Source: UBA2705 sp963977125
GTDB taxonomy: Bacteria > Pseudomonadota > Alphaproteobacteria > Micavibrionales > Micavibrionaceae
Length of the DNA stretch: 64,000 nucleotides
Direction: 5' to 3'
NCBI GenBank assembly: GCA_963977125.1
Contig: CAXBNJ010000002.1
Coordinates: forward strand, 453,022 to 517,021
Below, in pieces: positions 44,907-53,383 of this stretch. The notes beneath the pieces were generated by a model. It was given only the letters and a program-made list of their open reading frames with translations, ran no database searches and had not been told where the DNA came from. A program made the translations under genes and the position numbers. How positions within the stretch are numbered: position 1 is the first letter of the stretch; every line of letters begins with the position of its first letter.

Positions 44907-45815
44907 TTAAGGCAGGTCGCTCATTAATTCTTCCAGACGCGAGGGCAAGCCTTTAAGGATTTTAACCTTACCGGCTTTATCGCGATAGATTGAAAATGGC
45001 GTTACGTCGAGGCCCCAACCACGCATAATATCAATATTCATCTCAACGCCATCTGTATTAAATGTATTGCTCACGGGGAGCGCGTCTTTATCGCCATCTA
45101 AGTGCTTATAAAAAACACTTTCAGCGTCGGGTGCACTCAATAAATACGCCGCTTGTTTTAAACTGTCAGCATTCATTAAGCCGACAGGGACAATACGCAA
45201 CTGAACCATACCGCGCTTAAGGAAGCCACGGCGTAAGTTATTTACGAAGTCATGACAATGTGGGCATTGTGGGTCAATGAAGCTATAGACGACGGGGGCA
45301 TTTTCATCGCCCAGCGCCACCCAGTTACTATGTTCAACAGTGAGGAGTAATTGCTCTGATGGTGATAAATTCGCATAGTCGCTTGCGCTTGGTACAGGTG
45401 TATTTCCCGCTTGCGTTGCCGCCGACGCGGATGTTCCGCTTACGGTACCTCCCGCCCCTTCAACGAATTGATTAATCAGGCCTTTGTCATCAGATTCTAA
45501 GCGTTGTAACTGCTGAGTTGTGATCAGCTTACCATCTTCGCCATAGAGGACACCTGAAAGCAAAGCTTTTTTATCTGGCGTTACATAAAAAAACTGCTGA
45601 TTGCCGCGCATAACGACCATCCACCCTTCTAAACCAAGATCATCTCCCAAATAACGCACTTGCGCGCCTTCTTTTACCAACGGGTCGAGCTGTTTTGGCA
45701 TGGTCGGCACGGCGTTTTGCGCTTGTGCTGCACCTGAGAGCCCGATGATTGCCCCTGCGGCACAGAGGACAAGACCAGAAGGAAGAAAAACGCGACGGAG
45801 GATTTGAGAGAGCAT
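44907..45815 (-). CDS. DsbC/TrbB-like periplasmic thiol-disulfide protein
   Basis: 302-residue exported protein with a signal peptide (cleavage near AAQAQ, residue 33). The N-terminal half is a DsbC-type dimerisation-like region with a Gly/Ala/Ser linker near 120-145. The thioredoxin-fold half has the redox motif Cys184-Pro-His-Cys187 in DPQCPHCHDF and the cis-Pro GLDVTPFSIYR. DsbC-like isomerases are frequent accessory genes of IncI/type IVB and F-type conjugation systems. AAGG lies 8 bp before the ATG. It is probably cotranscribed with the Pro-rich and transglycosylase genes. Confidence 0.85.
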   Translation of the reverse strand: MLSQILRRVFLPSGLVLCAAGAIIGLSGAAQAQNAVPTMPKQLDPLVKEGAQVRYLGDDLGLEGWMVVMRGNQQFFYVTPDKKALLSGVLYGEDGKLITTQQLQRLESDDKGLINQFVEGAGGTVSGTSASAATQAGNTPVPSASDYANLSPSEQLLLTVEHSNWVALGDENAPVVYSFIDPQCPHCHDFVNNLRRGFLKRGMVQLRIVPVGLMNADSLKQAAYLLSAPDAESVFYKHLDGDKDALPVSNTFNTDGVEMNIDIMRGWGLDVTPFSIYRDKAGKVKILKGLPSRLEELMSDLP

Positions 45816-45895
45816 ATTTTACACCTTAAAAATTATATTAGTAGTTCAGACTATTTACACTATAACGCCATAGAGCGCGCATGTTAATCAAAGAT

Positions 45896-47086
45896 TTACA
45901 AGAATAGCGTTAAAACACCCGTAAAACTATATAATCTATCATTGGCTATTTCACCAGAGGAATAAAACCCCGCTAGCGGGATATCGCCAATTATTTCTTT
46001 AATCAGTGTCATTTCTATGTCTGGCGCATTTTTATCAAGCCGCGAAGCATGAGAGATATAAATCCCGCCCTTAATACGATCCAGCACGTCTTCATCTTGC
46101 AGTCTTGCGCGCAAATCCATCAGTTTTTTGGCTAAGTCCTTTTTAAGTTCAACGAAATCTCGAAAAACAAAGCAGACTTGCTCGCCGGCTTTAACCTCAT
46201 GCGTCGTCGCTACCCAGCCGTCTTGATGGTTACAGCCGACAAAGTTTTTAATCGCCAATCCACTCATATCATTTTTATAGTAGCGAAACCCTAACTGCAT
46301 AGAGCCCGACAAAGTCGGCAATTGCGCTAAAAGCGACCCAACGCTCGCTGTAATCGCCTCATTATCTGGGGCTGCTTGCTTGAGCCAAGGATGTAAATCG
46401 TTAAGCAATACGTCACTCGCTGGCGCACCATCTAACGCCAAGATCATATTCGGTTTACAGCGTGTTATTTCATGATCCTCGCCGATCGGCACAAAACCAT
46501 CACTTAGCATAGATAGAATTGGCACCTGCGCAGAAAAGCAGCATCCCGCCAATAAATCATCTGTTTTATTCTGCGAAAACACTTTATGTGCCCCGCGCGC
46601 GGCGGCCACCCCACCAGTCTGGAAGCTTACTGTACGCGCATAGATATCCTGCACGGCCTGTTCAGGCTTTAAAGCCGCATCTGGATGGCAATAAAAATGT
46701 GACGTCACCGCTTGCGTATCCATATGCGTATCAACAAGGCGCTTCATATCGGCTTTATAGCCTTCTTGCGAAAGACCGATCATCGCAAAATCACTTTCCT
46801 CTATATGCATGAGCAGGCATGATGCCGCGGGCTTATCTGTATAGATATCAGATTGCGCAAACACAGCCGCGCCCGTAACGCCGACCCAAAACGGCACATC
46901 ACTAATCGCGCGCAGCAATTCAACTATACTTTGGGAGTCGCGCGCCAACTTATCTGTAATATATAAAAAGCCTAAATTAGGACGCGGCGTACAGGCATCA
47001 AGCTGCGGGACGATCGCTTGCAGCAGCTTTTGTGCAACGCCCCTCCAGTTTTGTCCATGCTCAGCGGCTGTAATGAATTTATTCAT
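45896..47086 (-). CDS. FIST-domain sensory protein
   Basis: 396-residue protein with FIST-N (about 20-230) and FIST-C (about 240-380) segments. Landmarks are PNLGFLYITDKLARDS, VPFWVGVTGAAVF and, at the end, IPLAGFYSSGEIAND with LYSFTGVLTLF. FIST domains are proposed small-ligand (possibly amino acid) sensors. No output domain is fused here. It lies 10 bp after a MATE transporter gene, so the two are likely translated from one transcript; whether the FIST protein senses the exported compound is unknown. Confidence 0.85.
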   Translation of the reverse strand: MNKFITAAEHGQNWRGVAQKLLQAIVPQLDACTPRPNLGFLYITDKLARDSQSIVELLRAISDVPFWVGVTGAAVFAQSDIYTDKPAASCLLMHIEESDFAMIGLSQEGYKADMKRLVDTHMDTQAVTSHFYCHPDAALKPEQAVQDIYARTVSFQTGGVAAARGAHKVFSQNKTDDLLAGCCFSAQVPILSMLSDGFVPIGEDHEITRCKPNMILALDGAPASDVLLNDLHPWLKQAAPDNEAITASVGSLLAQLPTLSGSMQLGFRYYKNDMSGLAIKNFVGCNHQDGWVATTHEVKAGEQVCFVFRDFVELKKDLAKKLMDLRARLQDEDVLDRIKGGIYISHASRLDKNAPDIEMTLIKEIIGDIPLAGFYSSGEIANDRLYSFTGVLTLFL

Positions 47087-47096
47087 GTGTATCGCT

Positions 47097-48554
47097 TCAT
47101 TCTACGGCGGCAATTAATCTATTTTCACCTGCAGCATAGCGCCAGCTCAACAAATGTATTGTGGCTCCTGCGAGTATATTGACCGATGCGATGGCTATAA
47201 ACACACCATATGCCCCCGCTAAATGCGCGCCAATCCAGCATGCTGGAATACCCAGTACAATCATCCGCGTGATCGTAATAGCCAGAGAAAAGTGAGGCTT
47301 AGCCATCGCGTTAAAAGCCGAAGACCAAATCGGCATTAAATGTGCGAGCAAATAAGTGAAAGGCACAATCCAAAAATACACACGGGCAATGTGGAGAATA
47401 ATTGGGTCATCTGTAAATAAGCGCGCAATCAACCCGCCAAAGACTAGAAGAATAAGCGCCGTCACAAAAGCCCATTGCACAGCGAGCTTAAGCGTCGTAC
47501 TCAGCGCTTCGTGTACACGCTCACGCTGCGCTGCTCCAAAATTTTGACCGATAATCGGTGACATGCCTGTAGACATAGCCATGATCGGCACGAATAAAAA
47601 AGCCTCAACCCGCGTGACAATACCATAAGCGGCAACCGCCTGCAGGCTGCTTGTTGCAAGCAAAGCGGTTATAATTGCGCTTAATAGCGGTTGGATGGCA
47701 TTGGTTAGACTGGCCGGCGCCGCAATGCTAATTAAGCGTTTCGCCGAATCAATAAAATCGTTCAGCCAGCCAAACTCAGCAGGGTTAACCAATATCTTTA
47801 ATTTGAAAATCATCACATAAAGACCAATGGCCAAACCACCAACATAAGAAATAATCGTCGCTAAGGCCGCGCCGCGCATACCCATTTCAGGCAAACCAAG
47901 CAGACCAAAGATTAAAAGCGGGTCCATGATTAAATTTACAAACGCACTAAACATCATAATATAAGCGGGGATTTTTGCGTTACCAGCCGCACGTATAGCC
48001 GCGTTGCCAATCATCGGCAGGCTGACAAAAACCGCGCCCGCAAACCATATATACATATAATCCAGTGTACCTTGCAAAACCAGGCCTGATGCCCCCATTA
48101 CAGTAAATATAAATTCAGCATAATGAAAACCAAGAAAAGACGATAAAGCGCCAAAGCCCGCGACCAAAATAAACCCGTGAAACAACACGCGATGCATTTC
48201 AACGTAACGCCCAGCGCCAATCAAACGCGAAACAACAGAAGACATGGCCACGCCGAACCCCATAAAAACAGCAAATATGCCGTAAGTAATCGGGAAGGTG
48301 AAACTAATCGCCGCCAAAGCGTCGTCACCGAGCATTGAAATATAAAATAGATCAATTAATTGGATAAGAATTATTGAACAAATCCCCCACATCATAGGGA
48401 TAGACAGGCGCAATAAATGCGCGCGCACGGGCCCTTCAGTTAAAGAGCGGTTCTTATTGACCGGCACGTTGACGGGCGCGGCGTTCGATGCGGGGCTCCC
48501 TGGCTCAACATTAGATTTTGAAGGGTTTTGATCTGGTGGGATGGCATCGCTCAT
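47097..48554 (-). CDS. MATE-family efflux transporter
   Basis: 485-residue polytopic transporter with twelve hydrophobic segments in two homologous halves. The MATE-typical segment MMWGICSIILIQLIDLFYISMLG begins near residue 53, and ISIAAPASLTNAIQPL starts the second half. It is a Na+ or H+ antiporter for drugs or metabolites; the substrate is unknown. A 40-residue Pro/Asn-rich cytoplasmic N-terminus precedes the core. It is divergent from the L,D-transpeptidase gene. Confidence 0.93.
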   Translation of the reverse strand: MSDAIPPDQNPSKSNVEPGSPASNAAPVNVPVNKNRSLTEGPVRAHLLRLSIPMMWGICSIILIQLIDLFYISMLGDDALAAISFTFPITYGIFAVFMGFGVAMSSVVSRLIGAGRYVEMHRVLFHGFILVAGFGALSSFLGFHYAEFIFTVMGASGLVLQGTLDYMYIWFAGAVFVSLPMIGNAAIRAAGNAKIPAYIMMFSAFVNLIMDPLLIFGLLGLPEMGMRGAALATIISYVGGLAIGLYVMIFKLKILVNPAEFGWLNDFIDSAKRLISIAAPASLTNAIQPLLSAIITALLATSSLQAVAAYGIVTRVEAFLFVPIMAMSTGMSPIIGQNFGAAQRERVHEALSTTLKLAVQWAFVTALILLVFGGLIARLFTDDPIILHIARVYFWIVPFTYLLAHLMPIWSSAFNAMAKPHFSLAITITRMIVLGIPACWIGAHLAGAYGVFIAIASVNILAGATIHLLSWRYAAGENRLIAAVE

Positions 48555-48607
48555 AATAAATTTACACGCTTATTGATGGTTTCTGGTATAATCCCTTCGT
48601 TAAGGGG

Positions 48608-48637
48608 TTGTAAACAACAGTAGCGCCGCTATATATA
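48608..48637 (+). promoter_or_regulatory. Candidate sigma70-type promoter for the L,D-transpeptidase gene
   Basis: TTGTAA and TATATA are separated by 18 bp in the gap between the divergent MATE and L,D-transpeptidase genes. Read by eye. Confidence 0.35.
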
Positions 48638-48692
48638 TTTACAAGTACCATCCTAAATTAATATCCAACATATAATGTGAACTGAGCCGACA

Positions 48693-49874
48693 ATGCATAC
48701 AAAAAAAACCACATCTTTTCTACTTGGCCTGCATCTCTTTGGCGCCGCTCTCCTCCTCGCTCTGCCGATAGCACATGCAGCGAATGTCCCGAGCGATATC
48801 GTGAAAGCGTTAAAAGAAAAAAAAGCGCCGGAAAGCAAACCGCAAGACGTGGCCTATAAGCTCGACTATGTTGGAAACACAGAAAAATATACCGCTACTT
48901 ATGAAGACACGCTGATACATTTAGCGCGTAAAAACAGCCTCGGTTTTCTTGAAGTGCGTGCGGCTAATCCTCATTTAGACCCGTGGATGCCCGGCGAAGG
49001 CGCAGAAATTATATTGCCTAAGCGCCATATTTTACCCGATGCGCCGCGTAAAGGTGTGGTCATTAACCTAGCTGAAATGCGCCTTTATTATTTTGATGAG
49101 GCGGGCCACGCACCAAAAACATTCCCTATAGGCATTGGCCGAGAAGGCTTACAAACGCCGATGGGCACCACCAGCGTTACACGCAAAGCGATTGGCCCAA
49201 GATGGCGCCCGACACAGCGTATGCGCAAAGAAGATCCGTCTTTGCCGCAAGTCGTTGAAGCGGGCCCTGATAATCCACTCGGTACGCATGCTATATATCT
49301 TGGCTGGCCACAATATGCCATTCATGGCACGAACCGCCCTTATGGTATTGGCCGCCGCGTAAGTTCTGGCTGTATTCGTATGTACCCAGAGGCCATTATC
49401 AAAGCCTATGACCTTATTGCCGTTGGCACGCAAGTTACCGTCGTTGAACAGCCATTAAAAGTCGGGTGGGTTGACGACATGCTGTATATCGAAGCGCATG
49501 CGGGGCAAGAGCTCGCCAGTGAAATGGAAAAGCTTGGTGAAATAGGAGAATCAAAAATCAATAGCGATCAACGCGCTATGATTAAATTCAAAGCAGGCCA
49601 GCGTAGCGCAGATATTGATTGGGCCATTGTCGCCAAAGCCTATAATGCCCGCAGCGGATATCCCGTTCCAATCTTAACAGAGAAAAACAAGAAAAACGCT
49701 GCTGCCAAAACAAAGGCTGCCGCAGATAAGCACGCCGCTTTAAAGATCGAGTCGAAGAAAGACGCGAATATTGCCTCCGCCGAAAATAACGCCGAGGAAA
49801 ATCTCGAAGCAGCCCTAGAAGAGAAAAGAAACAGACAAGCCGCAACGCTACGCAAGCAAACATATAACGACTAA
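48693..49874 (+). CDS. L,D-transpeptidase (YkuD) with LysM-like domain and charged tail
   Basis: 393-residue exported enzyme. The signal peptide ends near IAHAA (residue 29). A LysM-like segment (YEDTLIHLARKNSLGFLEVRAANP to ILPKRHILP) is followed by the YkuD domain with IHGTNRPYGIG and SSGCIRMYPE, the Cys being the catalytic nucleophile. It would form 3-3 peptidoglycan cross-links or attach lipoproteins. The last 80 residues are Lys/Ala/Glu-rich helix, unusual for the family. It ends 4 bp before the convergent serC. Confidence 0.93.
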   Translation: MHTKKTTSFLLGLHLFGAALLLALPIAHAANVPSDIVKALKEKKAPESKPQDVAYKLDYVGNTEKYTATYEDTLIHLARKNSLGFLEVRAANPHLDPWMPGEGAEIILPKRHILPDAPRKGVVINLAEMRLYYFDEAGHAPKTFPIGIGREGLQTPMGTTSVTRKAIGPRWRPTQRMRKEDPSLPQVVEAGPDNPLGTHAIYLGWPQYAIHGTNRPYGIGRRVSSGCIRMYPEAIIKAYDLIAVGTQVTVVEQPLKVGWVDDMLYIEAHAGQELASEMEKLGEIGESKINSDQRAMIKFKAGQRSADIDWAIVAKAYNARSGYPVPILTEKNKKNAAAKTKAAADKHAALKIESKKDANIASAENNAEENLEAALEEKRNRQAATLRKQTYND

Positions 49875-49878
49875 GCCG

Positions 49879-51054
49879 CTAAGCTGCAGCCTGTTTCTGC
49901 GCTGTAGCTTTCGCTGTTTGATAAGACCAATCAAGCCATGCGGTGAGCGCCACTATATCGGCGCGCTCAATCGTGGTGCCGCCCCAAATACGCAAGCCTG
50001 CGGGCGCAGCTTTATAAGACTTAATATCATAAGCGACCCCTTCATCATCAAGCGGCTTAATCATCGTTTGGATAAAGGGCAGCTTCGCTTCTTCAGCCAA
50101 AGCCTCAAACCAACTATCGCTTATTTTTAATGTCATGGATGTCGATGAGCGCATTTGTGGATCTTGCGCTAAGAAATCAACCCAATCTGTACGTGCCACC
50201 CACTGCGCCATGGCATCAAGATTCGCTGCGCTGCGTGCGATGCTCGCCTGCAGGCCACCCAATGAAGCGACCCAATTTAAAGCATCCAAACAATCTTCAA
50301 TCGCGAGCATAGAGGGGGTGTTTAATGTTTCACCACGGAATAAGCCTGCATTGATTTTACCTTTATTGACCATACGGAAAATTTTAGGCAAAGGGCGATC
50401 TGGCGTAAAATTTTCTAAACGCTCGACCGCGCGCGGTGATAAGACAAGCATACCATGCGCCGCTTCGCCGCCCAAAACCTTCTGCCATGACCATGTTGTC
50501 ACATCAAGTTTTGACCAGTCCATATCATAGGCAAACACAGCGGAAGTCGCATCACAAAAGCTCAATCCCGCGCGATCATCTTTTATCCAATCCAAATTGG
50601 GCAAGCGCGTACCGGCTGTAGTGCCGTTATAAACAAAAACCGTATCGCGATCCGTATCAACAGCGCTTAAATCAACCATATCGCCGTAATCAGCTTTATG
50701 AATGATCACGTCATCAAGCTTTAAATGCTCTTGAATATCTTTGGCCCAATCACTGGAAAAACTATCGCTCACCAAGGCATTGACGCCGCGCGCGCCCAAC
50801 ATAGACCAAAGCGCCATTTCAATCGCGCCCGTGTCAGAAGCGGGGACAATGGCCATTAAATAATCATCTGGCACCCCAAGCAGAGAGCGCTGCTGATCAA
50901 TAACAGCTTGCAGCTTCTTTTTACCAACGCCCGATCTATGCGAGCGACCAAGTAAAGCGCCCTCTAATCCTGATAAGCTCCAGCCGGGTCTTTTCGCGCA
51001 AGGGCCTGAAGAAAAATTAGGGTTTTGTGGTTTTACGGTTGGCTTTTGGTACAT
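49879..51054 (-). CDS. serC: Phosphoserine aminotransferase
   Basis: 391-residue PLP enzyme converting 3-phosphohydroxypyruvate to phosphoserine. NPNFSSGPCAKRPGW opens the protein, and the PLP lysine lies in SWQKVLGGEAAHG. The C-terminal GLRIWGGTTIE is the substrate-binding Arg region. The form is the alphaproteobacterial/archaeal-type SerC. AGGGG lies 7 bp before the ATG. It is divergent from serB, the next enzyme of the pathway. Confidence 0.96.
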   Translation of the reverse strand: MYQKPTVKPQNPNFSSGPCAKRPGWSLSGLEGALLGRSHRSGVGKKKLQAVIDQQRSLLGVPDDYLMAIVPASDTGAIEMALWSMLGARGVNALVSDSFSSDWAKDIQEHLKLDDVIIHKADYGDMVDLSAVDTDRDTVFVYNGTTAGTRLPNLDWIKDDRAGLSFCDATSAVFAYDMDWSKLDVTTWSWQKVLGGEAAHGMLVLSPRAVERLENFTPDRPLPKIFRMVNKGKINAGLFRGETLNTPSMLAIEDCLDALNWVASLGGLQASIARSAANLDAMAQWVARTDWVDFLAQDPQMRSSTSMTLKISDSWFEALAEEAKLPFIQTMIKPLDDEGVAYDIKSYKAAPAGLRIWGGTTIERADIVALTAWLDWSYQTAKATAQKQAAA

Positions 51055-51130
51055 GGGGAATCCCCTATAAGATTAAGAATGAACAACAAGATGTAACGAA
51101 GTGCGGGACAAAGTAGAAAAGCCCCGGCAA

Positions 51131-51298
51131 TTAAACTGATTTAATGCCAGATAATTTTGACGCTTTGGATGATTCTGAATTTTCTGGTGCTTTGCCTTGT
51201 TCATCATTCGCCACAGCGGTTTTATCGTCCATAACATGATTCATATTGGCTTTTGTGTTTCGTAATCTTTGAAATAACCCACCACTTACAATCGTCAT
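51131..51298 (-). CDS. Small conserved-looking ORF upstream of serC
   Basis: 55 codons starting MTIVSGGLFQRLRNTK, with AAGGAG 7 bp before the ATG, one of the best ribosome-binding sites in the window. The product is hydrophilic and Ser/Lys/Glu-rich toward the C-terminus. The frame is open upstream to 51424, but only the 51298 start has a good binding site. It lies 76 bp upstream of serC on the same strand, so it could be a small protein or a translated leader. No family is recognised. Confidence 0.5.
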   Translation of the reverse strand: MTIVSGGLFQRLRNTKANMNHVMDDKTAVANDEQGKAPENSESSKASKLSGIKSV

Positions 51299-51469
51299 AA
51301 ACACGCTCCTTAGCCAAAATAAACTTAAACAAACACCGCATCTTAGGGCTTTGTTTCCGTGCCCCACCATGATAAAATCACATGGTAAAATATGATGTAT
51401 AAATATGTGAGCCACCTTACGCATATAAGCATTCCCTGTCTAGATATAACTCATTCGAATGAACTAAAC

Positions 51470-52378
51470 ATGAAATTCTCCCTTATCCTTGTGGGCGCGG
51501 CGCACATAAAACTCAGTACAGCGCATATCGCACATATACAAAGCCTGCTCGCTGATATGGCGTTAAATGTTAGCTCAAGTGCACCGCAATGGCTAGCGCC
51601 ACATAGAGCCGTCGAACTCAGCCTGTCCTGCCAATTAAATCAAACACAAATAGAAGGCATTCGAGCCTATACCGATATAATTGCCGTTGATGTTTTCTGT
51701 GTTGATTCGGCACACAGGCGCAAATCCTTATTAATGGCTGATATGGATAGCACAATCATTATGGACGAGACCCTCGATACAATTGCCGCTCATGCGGGCA
51801 TAGGCGAGCAAGTCGCCGCGATTACCGCCCGCGCAATGAATGGTGAGCTTGATTTTAAACAAGCCCTCGGCGAGCGCGTGGCCATGTTAAAAGATCAACC
51901 AACCACCCTATTAAAAACCGTATTAAATGAAATCACGTTAAGCGCTGGCGCAGAAACCCTTGTACGCACTATGGCCAAACATGGCGCCACATGCGTGTTG
52001 GTTTCAGGCGGCTTCTCATTCTTTACGGAGGTCATTGCACGGCGCTGCGGCTTTGCGTATCACCATGGCAATGATTTAGACATTCAAGGTGATAAAATAT
52101 CAGGAACTGTATCGCCCCCGATACTCGACAAGCAGGCCAAAGAAAACTATTTCAATTATTACTGTAAAAAGTTAAAATTACCCGCTTCTGACAGCCTCGC
52201 CGTTGGTGACGGCGCGAATGATTTGAATATGTTAGAAGCGGTGGGGATCGGCATTGGTTATTACCCTAAACCAAAACTAGAACAAGCCTTACGGCATAAT
52301 ATACGCTATAGTGATTTAACCGCGCTGCTTTATATACAAGGCTATACGCAAGATCAATTTGTAGAGTTAGTGTTGTAA
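51470..52378 (+). CDS. serB: Phosphoserine phosphatase
   Basis: 302-residue HAD enzyme that makes serine from phosphoserine. The nucleophile motif is LLMADMDSTII, followed by the SerB cap region (DETLDTIAAHAGIG), motif II VSGGFSFFTEVIA and motif IV AVGDGANDLNML. The N-terminal 80 residues correspond to the regulatory/ACT-like part. The frame extends to 51392, but MKFSLILVGA at 51470 is the more typical start. It is paired divergently with serC. Confidence 0.95.
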   Translation: MKFSLILVGAAHIKLSTAHIAHIQSLLADMALNVSSSAPQWLAPHRAVELSLSCQLNQTQIEGIRAYTDIIAVDVFCVDSAHRRKSLLMADMDSTIIMDETLDTIAAHAGIGEQVAAITARAMNGELDFKQALGERVAMLKDQPTTLLKTVLNEITLSAGAETLVRTMAKHGATCVLVSGGFSFFTEVIARRCGFAYHHGNDLDIQGDKISGTVSPPILDKQAKENYFNYYCKKLKLPASDSLAVGDGANDLNMLEAVGIGIGYYPKPKLEQALRHNIRYSDLTALLYIQGYTQDQFVELVL

Positions 52379-52415
52379 AACACGCGTAAAATATAATCTC
52401 AAGGAACGAGTAATA

Positions 52416-53309
52416 ATGAGCGACCCAAGCAAAGAAGACTTTAAATATTCTGATGACGAGATGAACGAACTCGTCCAAAAATACTGTAATGATTTCACCG
52501 CCAATGCGGCCGCTGGTATGTATGACCCTATTCATGGTCGTGACGTAGAGATTGACCAAGTCATTTTAATTTTGCTGCAAAAAGGCCGTAAAAACGCGAT
52601 GTTACAAGCCCCTGCCGGTGTGGGTAAAACCGCGCTGTGTGTTGGCCTCGCCCAGCAAATTGTTGCGGGTAACGTGCCTGATAAACTAAAAGGTTGCCGC
52701 CTGCTTGAAATCGATCTGGCTGCTATGTCTGCGGGCACGGCCTCTGTATCAGAATTCCAAGGGCGCATCGTTCCGCTGCTCAAAGCTTTTGCAGAGCGCT
52801 CGAAACATCCCGATTACGGCTTAACCGTGCTGTTTATTGATGAGATCCATCAAATCATGCCGACATGTGAAGGCAGTGCTTATAAAGGCCTTTCTGAGGT
52901 TATGAAACCTTATTTAACATCTGGCGCACTTTACGTGATTGGCGCGACAACCAAAGATGAATATCGTTTATATATTAATGTCGACCCCGCGATGGATCGT
53001 CGTTTTCAAACCGTCAATTTATCCATTCCTGATGCCGAAGGCGCGTTTAAAATTCTCCAAGCTGTGCGCCCCGGCTATATTAAACATCACGGCATTGATA
53101 TTCCCGACGCACAATGCCGCGAAATTGTCCGCTTAACAGAAGTCTATATGCGTAAGCGTAACCAGCCCGATAAATCAATTATGACGATGGATTCAGCCTG
53201 CGCTTACCATGTGAAAGAATTCGGCACAGGCGGCGAACTTTCCGAAGAGGCTATCTATAATATGGTTTCAAAAGAAGTCGGCATTTCAGCCTCTGCGCTT
53301 AAAGAATAA
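52416..53309 (+). CDS. Stand-alone ClpA/ClpB D1-type AAA+ ATPase
   Basis: 297-residue protein that corresponds to a single Clp/Hsp100 first nucleotide-binding domain. It has a 35-residue lead-in, GRDVEIDQVILIL, Walker A APAGVGKT (65-72), Walker B LFIDE (139-143), sensor segment IGATTKDEYR (175-184) and the Arg-finger pair DRRF (194-197). There is no Clp N-domain, no coiled-coil middle domain and no second ATPase domain. Such free D1 units are uncommon. AAGGA lies 10 bp before the ATG. It starts 37 bp after serB and precedes a FAD oxidoreductase gene. Its role is unknown. Confidence 0.85.
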   Translation: MSDPSKEDFKYSDDEMNELVQKYCNDFTANAAAGMYDPIHGRDVEIDQVILILLQKGRKNAMLQAPAGVGKTALCVGLAQQIVAGNVPDKLKGCRLLEIDLAAMSAGTASVSEFQGRIVPLLKAFAERSKHPDYGLTVLFIDEIHQIMPTCEGSAYKGLSEVMKPYLTSGALYVIGATTKDEYRLYINVDPAMDRRFQTVNLSIPDAEGAFKILQAVRPGYIKHHGIDIPDAQCREIVRLTEVYMRKRNQPDKSIMTMDSACAYHVKEFGTGGELSEEAIYNMVSKEVGISASALKE

Positions 53310-53383
53310 GGCGCCGACCTCTTGACATAACGTAACCCCCCTGCTAATTCTGTATTTAAAAAATAGAATAGGGAAGGTTACTC

